Below the pieces are notes generated by a model. The model did not search any database, was not told where the DNA came from, and was given only the letters and a program-made list of their open reading frames with translations. From contig NZ_JAOQNK010000001.1 of assembly GCF_025961315.1 (NCBI RefSeq), positions 4,712,001-4,776,000 on the forward strand: a stretch of 64,000 nt of DNA, in the 5' to 3' direction. This DNA comes from Sphingobacterium kitahiroshimense (lineage in GTDB: Bacteria > Bacteroidota > Bacteroidia > Sphingobacteriales > Sphingobacteriaceae). Both the position numbers and the translations under genes were made by a program. Shown here in pieces: positions 57,557 to 64,000 of the stretch (positions within the stretch are counted from its first letter, which is position 1; every line of letters starts with the position of its first letter).

Positions 57557-58705
57557 ATGGAAAAAATCAAATATATTTCTGATAAAACAAAGCGATTATT
57601 ACCGACTCGTTTTAAACGAATGTTCTTGGTGATTTTTGCATTTGTTTTGCATTATTTGGTTTCATATATCTTAGATCCTTATTCTGAATTTTGGCAAGAT
57701 TATTTTGGAAGGAGCTTTTCCGAACTTTTAACGGAATGGGGGATATCATTTTTATTTTGCTTTTTAATTTCTGAAGCAAGTATACTTATACATAGGAAAT
57801 TAAATCTGCGGGTTCCTTGGCCACAAAATAAGTCTAAAAGACTTTTTCTTGAGATTACGCTCAATTTTTCGGCGGTTATGATTCTTATTTTGATGAATAT
57901 GGTCTGTTTCGCGATTTTAGATCCTCAATCTGCGAAGGTAGAATCCGTTCCATCTATTGAAGAAATAAAAGGTATGTTACAGTGGATTGTGGTTAGTTTG
58001 GTCATTTCTTTTATGATTATTTCTATCAATACCATGAGTTATCTGATTAATAATTGGATTGAAACAGCTACGGAAATGTCCGAACATAAGATAAAGGCAG
58101 CGGAATTGAGGCAAGCATCAGTAGAAGCAGAGCTAAATGCATTGAAGATGCAATTGGATCCTCACTTTATTTTTAATAATTTGAGTGTGCTTTCTGAGTT
58201 AATTCTTGAAGATCAGCAGCTTGGTTTTGAGTACTCTGAAAATTTTGCTAAGGTATATCGTTTTTTATTGGTCAATAGTAAAAAAAATATGATCACGCTT
58301 GATGAGGAGATTAAATTTTTAAATGCTTATATATTTTTAATTGAACACCGTGTTGGCAGCGGCGTTAATTTTACAATTAACATTAACGACCATAGTCGTG
58401 GTATGTATATCCCATCACTAACTTTGCAGTTGCTTATTGAAAATGCAATTAAACATAATACCACAAGAAAGAAGCGACCTTTAATGATTACTATTTCCAA
58501 TGATGAAGTAGGTCGAGTTGTGATTGAAAATACGTTATCACCCATGGACAATCCTGAGATTGTCTCGACGGGTATTGGGCTTAATAATATAATCAGTCGT
58601 TTTCAGCTCTTAGGAGAGAAGGTGCCAGAAGTTATAAAGGATCAGCATATTTTTAGGGTTTGTATTCAATTAGTAGCATATGATAGAGAAAATAGTAATA
58701 GTTGA
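57557..58705 (+). CDS. LytS-type sensor histidine kinase
   Basis: A 382-residue kinase: four membrane segments (about 22-40, 62-80, 98-120, 142-164), a short coiled coil, and the His_kinase domain with QLDPHFIFNNLSVLSELI (phospho-acceptor His203), followed by LLIENAIKHN (N box) and the GIGLNNIISRF G box. The lack of a periplasmic sensor domain suggests that it senses through the membrane. Its 3' end overlaps the regulator by 26 bp, so the pair is translationally coupled. Confidence 0.9.
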   Translation: MEKIKYISDKTKRLLPTRFKRMFLVIFAFVLHYLVSYILDPYSEFWQDYFGRSFSELLTEWGISFLFCFLISEASILIHRKLNLRVPWPQNKSKRLFLEITLNFSAVMILILMNMVCFAILDPQSAKVESVPSIEEIKGMLQWIVVSLVISFMIISINTMSYLINNWIETATEMSEHKIKAAELRQASVEAELNALKMQLDPHFIFNNLSVLSELILEDQQLGFEYSENFAKVYRFLLVNSKKNMITLDEEIKFLNAYIFLIEHRVGSGVNFTININDHSRGMYIPSLTLQLLIENAIKHNTTRKKRPLMITISNDEVGRVVIENTLSPMDNPEIVSTGIGLNNIISRFQLLGEKVPEVIKDQHIFRVCIQLVAYDRENSNS

Positions 58706-59435
58706 AGATGAAAAATTAAATGCCGATCGTCTTAAACGTTTAATTGGGGATATTTATCCAAATGCTCAGATCGTAGCTGTTTTGGATAGTGTTACTGATA
58801 CGGTAGACTGGTTTCGAAATCAAGAAATCCCAGATGTAGTTTTAATGGATATCCGACTTTCTGATGGAATCAGTTTTGATATTTTTGAAAAAGTGACGAT
58901 CGATTGTCCTATTATTTTCACTACGGCGTATGATGAATATGCTGTACAGGCATTTAAATATAATAGTCTCGACTATATCTTGAAACCTGTTGAAAAAGAG
59001 GAGTTATCAACTGCATTGCGAAAGGTTGAGGGCTTAGGATCAATGATGAATAACCAAATATCTATTGATAAATTACTTCATTATGTAAAACCTAAAGATT
59101 ATCGGTCCCGCTTCTTAGTTCCCTTTCGTGATGGTTATCAAACTATATTAGTTAATGAAGTGAATTGTATTTATGTCGATTTGAAATTGACAAAAGCACG
59201 CCTTAAGAGTGGAAAAGATGTTGTTCTTAATCAAAGTATGGATGATCTAGAGAAGCAATTAGATCCAAGAATTTTTTTTAGGGCAAATCGTCAGTTCATT
59301 ATTCATATTGATGCTGTAAGTCAATTGGTTCATTATTTCAATCGTAAATTGAAAGTTGTTCTGTTTAATTCCGAATTTGATATTATTGTCAGTAGAGAAA
59401 AATCGGTTTTATTAAAAGAATGGTTAGATTCTTGA
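58680..59435 (+). CDS. LytTR-family response regulator
   Basis: A 251-residue two-domain regulator: receiver domain (1 to about 120) with the phospho-acceptor Asp57 in VVLMDIRLSDG and the conserved Lys in DYILKPV, then a LytTR DNA-binding domain (about 145-250) with RFLVPFRDGYQTI and RANRQFIIHIDAVSQLV. It is the partner of the LytS kinase immediately upstream. Targets are unknown; position next to amtB and upstream of proVWX is suggestive only. Confidence 0.93.
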   Translation: MIEKIVIVEDEKLNADRLKRLIGDIYPNAQIVAVLDSVTDTVDWFRNQEIPDVVLMDIRLSDGISFDIFEKVTIDCPIIFTTAYDEYAVQAFKYNSLDYILKPVEKEELSTALRKVEGLGSMMNNQISIDKLLHYVKPKDYRSRFLVPFRDGYQTILVNEVNCIYVDLKLTKARLKSGKDVVLNQSMDDLEKQLDPRIFFRANRQFIIHIDAVSQLVHYFNRKLKVVLFNSEFDIIVSREKSVLLKEWLDS

Positions 59436-60049
59436 TTTTTTAGTCATGTTTGCATGGTGTTAAATTATAAAGCATATCCTAACTTTTTTTGTTAGAGAAA
59501 TATGTGTTGACCGTGATCAATACTTTTCATAACGGTCATCCTATATTAACCTTTATTGTTTATACAGGAGGCAAACTTAGTGGCATAAAAACCGAGTCGA
59601 CGGCCTGATTTTATTTTTAAATGATTGGTTATTAGGTTTGTTTTGATGGCTCTGTCGTACAGTGTGTTAACGCTAATAAATGTTGTTTATTTTATTTTTC
59701 GTACCTTTGTACCGTCATATGACACGGATGCATCGGTTTGTTCCGTTATTTTATAGCTCTTTTTTGAGCTGTTTCTGAGTTGTTCGCGATATACTTGTTA
59801 TAGTATTTTAGAGGTGTTTATTAATGTCTCGTCTTTTAAAAGATTCATTTCTTTTTCATGATTGCTCTTCATCGAACTAAGAGTAAAGTGTGTTAAATAT
59901 CAAGTTGATTGAACAAGAAGGAGTTCTTCGGTCGAACTAACTCAACTTTAGAAATTGTTTTTTTATGTTATTAAAAATAACATGAAGGTGCTTTCTATTG
60001 AATATACCATCTGTGCCATGACAATTCGTTTCATACCAAAAAATTAAAA
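59436..60049. other. Long intergenic region with proV promoter and structured leader
   Basis: TACCTTTG at 59702-59709 with a TTG 16 bp upstream is a good promoter, giving a leader of about 335 nt before proV. It can fold several hairpins: CCGT/ACGG near 59715, AGCTC/GAGCT near 59755-59769, AAGTTGA/TCAACTT enclosing 59901-59948, and GTTATT/AATAAC at 59967-59981. A 21-codon frame (59982-60047) ends two bases before the proV ATG. TCGAACTAA occurs twice (about 59872 and 59932). Confidence 0.5.
59702..59709 (+). promoter_or_regulatory. -7 element of proVWX (TACCTTTG)
   Basis: Exact TAnnTTTG with a TTG at 59683-59685. It is the only good promoter between the regulator gene and proV. Confidence 0.6.
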
Positions 60050-61291
60050 ATGGATAAAAACAGAAAAGTTAAAATAAAAGTCGAGGACTTAACAATTGTG
60101 TTCGGTAAACAAAAGAAATTGGCACTGAAATTACTGAATGAAGGTTACCCAAAGAAAGAAATACTAGAAAAGACCGGCTGTACAATCGGTATCAATAAAG
60201 CTAATTTTGAAATTTACGAAGGAGAGTTTTTTGTCATTATGGGACTTTCTGGAAGTGGTAAATCTACTTTACTACGTTGCCTGAACCGATTGAATGAACC
60301 TACAATGGGTAAAGTCTTTATCAATAATGATGATATCACAAGTAAAAACAATAAAGAGCTTCTGGAAGTACGTAGAACTGAAATGAGTATGGTGTTCCAG
60401 AAATTTGGATTATTACCACATCATACTGTTTTGACTAATGCCGCTTTTGGTTTAGAAATTAGAGGCGAAGATAAAGCATCTCGCGAGGCGAAAGCTCAAA
60501 AAGCGCTTGACATAGTTGGTCTTAATGGTTTTGAACAGCAGTTTCCAATTCAGCTGTCAGGGGGTATGCAGCAGCGAGTAGGGTTGGCGCGTGCTTTGGC
60601 CAATGATCCGGAAGTCATGTTGATGGATGAGGCTTTTTCAGCATTAGATCCCTTGATCAAAACCGAGATGCAGGATCAGCTATTGGAGCTTCAGGATACC
60701 TTGCAAAAAACGATTGTTTTCATTACTCATGATTTGGATGAAGCTATTAAGCTTGGAGATCGTATCGTGATTATGAAAGATGGAATTATTGAGCAGATTG
60801 GTACAGCCGAAGATATTCTAACGAATCCAGCGAGTGATTATGTAAAAGCTTTTGTGGACAAGGTGGATAGAAAATCGATTATCACAGCAGGATCATTGAT
60901 GACCGAGAAACCGACATTGGTTAGGTTCAAAAAAGATGGTCCTGAAGGGGCACTTCGGAAAATGAGAACAACGGGACTTGAAATACTCCCTGTAGTGGAT
61001 ATTCATGATACCTTCTTGGGGTTTGTCAATATCAATGAAGTTATTCAAGCTGCCAAGCGGAAAGATCCTACTGTAGAATCTATTATTCATATGAATGTTC
61101 CTTCGGTATCTAAGGATGTTACTGTTGAAGAAATGTTACCGTTGATTTCGGAAACAAGATCGCCAATTGCAGTGGTCAATGATCAAAATAGATTGTTAGG
61201 TATTGTGACGCAAACTTCACTTATTATCGAAGCAACAAAGTTTAACGAAGAGGAAATTAACGAATTAAAAGAAAAAGCAAATAATCAGTAA
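60050..61291 (+). CDS. proV: Glycine betaine/proline ABC transporter ATP-binding subunit with CBS domains
   Basis: A 413-residue ATPase: Walker A GLSGSGKST (about 65-73), signature LSGGMQQR (about 165-172), Walker B VMLMDEAFSALD (about 185-196), and a C-terminal pair of CBS domains (about 280-400) as in ProV/OpuAA. CBS domains in the family sense ionic strength. It energises osmoprotectant uptake and begins the proV-proW-proX operon; only 2 bp separate it from proW. Confidence 0.95.
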   Translation: MDKNRKVKIKVEDLTIVFGKQKKLALKLLNEGYPKKEILEKTGCTIGINKANFEIYEGEFFVIMGLSGSGKSTLLRCLNRLNEPTMGKVFINNDDITSKNNKELLEVRRTEMSMVFQKFGLLPHHTVLTNAAFGLEIRGEDKASREAKAQKALDIVGLNGFEQQFPIQLSGGMQQRVGLARALANDPEVMLMDEAFSALDPLIKTEMQDQLLELQDTLQKTIVFITHDLDEAIKLGDRIVIMKDGIIEQIGTAEDILTNPASDYVKAFVDKVDRKSIITAGSLMTEKPTLVRFKKDGPEGALRKMRTTGLEILPVVDIHDTFLGFVNINEVIQAAKRKDPTVESIIHMNVPSVSKDVTVEEMLPLISETRSPIAVVNDQNRLLGIVTQTSLIIEATKFNEEEINELKEKANNQ

Positions 61292-61293
61292 CA

Positions 61294-62121
61294 ATGAGTA
61301 AAATAATAGATATAGGTCAATACATTGAAGTTGCAATTAATTGGCTTACAGAAAATTTTAAGCCTTTATTTGATTTTATAAAACATACGGGTAATTCATC
61401 CATTATTGGATTAGAGTGGATATTTTTAGCAGTCCCTTTTTTTGTGGTGATCGGACTTTTTACAGGTTTGGCATGGTGGAAGTCAGGTAAAGGCGTTGCG
61501 CTAATAACCTTGTTAGGCTTGACACTTATTTACATGATGGGTTTTTGGAAGGAGACGATGGAGACTTTATCATTGGTTTTAGTTGCAACGGCGACAGCTT
61601 TGATACTTTCTGTCCCCTTGGGTATTTGGGCGGCAAAAAATAAACTAGCTGCGAAGATTATTCGCCCTATGTTAGACTTGATGCAGACGATGCCTGCTTT
61701 TGTTTATCTGATACCGGCAGTGTTGTTTTTTAGTATCGGTAAGGTTCCTGGTGCATTTGCGACTATTATTTTTGCGATGCCACCAGCTGTCCGTTTGACG
61801 ACTCTGGGTATCGATGCAGTTCCAAAAGATATTGTAGAGGCTGCACGTGCCTTTGGAGCGACTAATCGACAGATTTTGTTTAAGGTTGAGCTACCACTGG
61901 CTATGAAAACTATTCTTGCGGGTATAAATCAGACCATATTATTGTCACTTTCTATGGTCGTGATTGCCGGAATGATTGCTGCGGGTGGTTTAGGAGAGAA
62001 AGTACTTGAAGGAATTAATAACCTAGATATAGGACTTGGATTTGAAAGTGGCTTATCTGTTGTGATCTTAGCTATTATCTTGGATAGGATAACGCAGGGT
62101 TTTGTACAGAATAAAAAATAA
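61294..62121 (+). CDS. proW: Glycine betaine/proline ABC transporter permease
   Basis: A 275-residue membrane subunit with about six helices. The EAA-like loop EAARAFGATNRQILFKVELPLAMK (about 186-209) contacts the ATPase. It forms the translocation path for compatible solutes such as glycine betaine. Its stop is 1 bp ahead of the proX start. Confidence 0.94.
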   Translation: MSKIIDIGQYIEVAINWLTENFKPLFDFIKHTGNSSIIGLEWIFLAVPFFVVIGLFTGLAWWKSGKGVALITLLGLTLIYMMGFWKETMETLSLVLVATATALILSVPLGIWAAKNKLAAKIIRPMLDLMQTMPAFVYLIPAVLFFSIGKVPGAFATIIFAMPPAVRLTTLGIDAVPKDIVEAARAFGATNRQILFKVELPLAMKTILAGINQTILLSLSMVVIAGMIAAGGLGEKVLEGINNLDIGLGFESGLSVVILAIILDRITQGFVQNKK

Positions 62122-62122
62122 T

Positions 62123-62962
62123 ATGAAGAACATTAAAATAGCTTTAATCTGTTGCGTTATCGTATTTCTTAGCGCTTGTCAACCAGATGGTAATAAAAAA
62201 TATATCAATGTAGGTATGGTCGATGGTTGGGCCGAAGGGGTCGCTATGACCTATGTTGCTAAAGCAGTTTTGGAGGAGTTGGATTATCATCTAGTCATCC
62301 AACGTGCTACACCAGATATGATCTTAGCTTCTATGAATAATGGTGATACAGACCTCTATATGGATGTTTGGCTTCCTTTAACTCATGGGTCTAAAATTGC
62401 GAAATTTCCCAATCTTGTTGATATCGGTACGAGTTATGCGCACGCGAAAAATGGTTTAGTTGTACCCGATTATGTTCCAATTAATTCTATTGAAGAGTTA
62501 AAAGTGCACGAAGATCAATTTAAGCATCAGATTATGGGGATTGAAAAAGGAGCTGGTATAACAGCTGCGGTAGATCAAACGATAAAAGACTATGATTTAA
62601 ATTATCGTCAGATAAATTCATCTACAGTGGCGATGATTACTGAATTGCAAAATGCGATTAAGGAAAAACGCTGGATCGTTGTCGCAGCTTGGCAACCACA
62701 CTGGATGTTTGGTAAGATGAAATTAAAATTTCTGGAAGATCCTCGAGAATCTTTAGGAACTGCAGAGCAGATCAAGATTTTTACTCGAAAGGAATTTTCT
62801 GCTGACAAACCCGAATTAACACGCTTCTTTTCTCAGATTCATTTTGATGTAACCACCATGTCTAACTTGCTGATGAAAATGCAGGAAAGTAAGGATAAAG
62901 AAGCTACAGCGAAACAATGGGTAGCAGATAATAGATCTTTAGTAGCTTCATGGTTGAAATAA
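62123..62962 (+). CDS. proX: Glycine betaine-binding lipoprotein
   Basis: About 279 residues from the ATG at 62123 (MKNIKIALICC); the frame reaches 7 codons further up into proW but lacks a signal sequence there. The signal peptide ends with lipobox LSAC (Cys19). The OpuAC/ProX fold is recognised from GWAEGVAMTYVAKAVLEELD, the Trp-containing DVWLPLTHG and WQPHWMFGK, whose aromatic residues form the quaternary-ammonium box. Third gene of proVWX. Confidence 0.94.
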   Translation: MKNIKIALICCVIVFLSACQPDGNKKYINVGMVDGWAEGVAMTYVAKAVLEELDYHLVIQRATPDMILASMNNGDTDLYMDVWLPLTHGSKIAKFPNLVDIGTSYAHAKNGLVVPDYVPINSIEELKVHEDQFKHQIMGIEKGAGITAAVDQTIKDYDLNYRQINSSTVAMITELQNAIKEKRWIVVAAWQPHWMFGKMKLKFLEDPRESLGTAEQIKIFTRKEFSADKPELTRFFSQIHFDVTTMSNLLMKMQESKDKEATAKQWVADNRSLVASWLK

Positions 62963-63013
62963 TTGGTTTTGTTTAATTTTCTGGATGCAGTTACAGCATC
63001 TGTTGTGACCAAT

Positions 63014-63052
63014 AAAAAAAGGAAGAATCTATTTATAGATTCTTCCTTTTTT
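63014..63052. terminator. Bidirectional terminator after proX and the TonB receptor
   Basis: AAAAAAAGGAAGAATCTA with its complement forms an 18-bp stem around TTTA, between converging genes. Confidence 0.85.
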
Positions 63053-63056
63053 TATT

Positions 63057-64000
63057 TTAAAAGTGGTAAGCAATACTACCTAAGATATTTCTCGGCATTT
63101 GCGGATTAACTGTTGTCCAACCTTTAAAGTAAGTTTGGTTAGTCAGATTATTTGCCTTAACAGCAAACTCCATATGTTTGTAACTATAAGAAAGACTACC
63201 ATTAAGTAAAGTATACGAAGGAAGTACAAAAGTTCCTGTCGGGATACTATTTGTAATGATATTTTCACTAGCATGATTGATTCCAAGACCAATACCTACA
63301 CCTTTTAACGTTCCTTGTTGCAAAGTGTAATTTGCCCAGATATTGGCCAGATGTTTTGGTCCAGCTTCGGTTGGGCGAAGGTTGTTCACATTAGCGGCCG
63401 CTTTTGTTGTTTTACTATCGTTGAAGCTATAGCTTAAGATCATATTTAATCCTTGAATAGGGGCTGCTGTTAAGTCGAAATCAAGACCACGGCTTAGGCG
63501 TGTACCATCCTGTACACTGATATTGTAGCTTTTACCATCAATTTCTATTGTTTCAGGACGGATCATATTGTCTACACTGATATCGTAGTAACTAGCCGTA
63601 AGGCCTAGTTTGTCTTCAAGTAGGTTGAATTTTACTCCTGCTTCCCACTGTGATGCTTGTTGCGGTTTGAAATCGCCGGATACACTGGGGTGAGGCTGTA
63701 CTACTGGTGAAACATTTTTAAAGCCATTCTGATAGTTAGCAAAGAATGAAACTTGATCTTTTATGGCTTCATACACGAGACCTACGCGCGGTGAGAAGGC
63801 TGTTTGGTTGAATTTTCCAGTAGTGGTATCTTTATCAATGTTGTACGTTCCTTTATTATTAAAGTAATCCATGCGCAGGGCAAGGTTTAAATGTAATTGT
63901 GAAGTTACATCTAAGACATTGGAAACATATGCTCCAAATACCTGTGTACGGCTACGGTTGTTGGTCTGTGCACCGTTGGAAGCAGCAATTGCCGCATCGA
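63057..64000 (-). CDS. TonB-dependent (siderophore-type) receptor, C-terminal part
   Basis: The frame is open to the window edge and lacks its start, so this is the last 314 codons. It shows beta-barrel strand repeats (AFSPRVGLVYEAIKDQVSFFANYQNGFKNV, EAGVKFNLLEDKLGLTASYYDI, RPTEAGPKHLANIWANY) and the C-terminal strand ending GSIAYHF with an aromatic last residue. The strand pattern resembles FhuA/ferrichrome-type siderophore receptors. No siderophore can be named. Confidence 0.85.
   Translation of the reverse strand, partial: DAAIAASNGAQTNNRSRTQVFGAYVSNVLDVTSQLHLNLALRMDYFNNKGTYNIDKDTTTGKFNQTAFSPRVGLVYEAIKDQVSFFANYQNGFKNVSPVVQPHPSVSGDFKPQQASQWEAGVKFNLLEDKLGLTASYYDISVDNMIRPETIEIDGKSYNISVQDGTRLSRGLDFDLTAAPIQGLNMILSYSFNDSKTTKAAANVNNLRPTEAGPKHLANIWANYTLQQGTLKGVGIGLGINHASENIITNSIPTGTFVLPSYTLLNGSLSYSYKHMEFAVKANNLTNQTYFKGWTTVNPQMPRNILGSIAYHF

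Noticed and set aside
59982..60047. 21-codon frame before proV as a separate gene
   Set aside because: Composition is unremarkable and it lacks repeated regulatory codons. Kept only as part of the leader observation.

Overview
The window looks like core chromosome of a low-GC Bacteroidota, most likely a Sphingobacterium or close relative in the Sphingobacteriaceae. The evidence is the recurrent TAnnTTTG promoter element (before tRNA-Met, rplM, purB, nfu and proV), typical Bacteroidota families (DUF4292 lipoprotein, carboxypeptidase-regulatory-domain TonB receptors, LytS/LytTR pairs, split transketolase), near absence of Shine-Dalgarno sites, and neighbour order. No insertion sequence, integrase, prophage or CRISPR array was seen. 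Naming the genus is an inference.

Layout. 1-1.4 kb: LptF/G-type permease (cut by the window edge), START-like protein and two near-identical tRNA-Met genes. 1.6-10.2 kb: a minus-strand cluster, TetR regulator > TonB receptor > beta-helix lipoprotein > diheme-type cytochrome c (with one heme motif altered) > aldehyde dehydrogenase > alpha/beta hydrolase. 10.4-20.5 kb: small metabolic and stress genes, including an ABC exporter pair, pentapeptide, OsmC and VOC proteins, several SRPBCC proteins (one broken by an in-frame stop), a serine hydrolase and a dienoyl-CoA-reductase-like SDR. 20.7-23.5 kb: ribosomal operon rplM-rpsI-rpsB-tsf. 23.7-31 kb: envelope genes (TPR protein, DUF4292 lipoprotein, EnvC-like, TatA, LysM transglycosylase, PRTase, NlpC/P60). 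31.1-36.2 kb: thrA-thrB-thrC preceded by an Ile/Thr-rich leader peptide and an attenuator. 36.2-50.2 kb: rRNA methyltransferase, MFS, GDSL hydrolase, aminotransferase, ECF sigma operon, split transketolase, Nfu, PurB, twin repeat lipoproteins, acyl-CoA dehydrogenase, ZIP transporter. 50.7-59.4 kb: DAACS symporter, Arr, YbaK, an intergenic 11-bp-phased TTGTGTG array, porin, AmtB, LytS/LytTR pair. 60-63 kb: proVWX behind a long leader. 63-64 kb: the C-terminal part of a TonB receptor.

The most unusual signals are: (1) an intergenic array at about 53.81-54.06 kb in which TTGTGTG words are spaced by exact multiples of 11 bp; (2) a complete Ile/Thr attenuator for thrABC; (3) loss of the heme-ligand histidine in one CxxCH motif of the cytochrome next to a TonB receptor; (4) paired GTTAG inverted repeats over the promoter region of a ZIP gene; (5) an ECF-sigma-linked membrane protein with exact 32-residue repeats; and (6) twin lipoproteins with 7-residue (V/I)DSA repeats.
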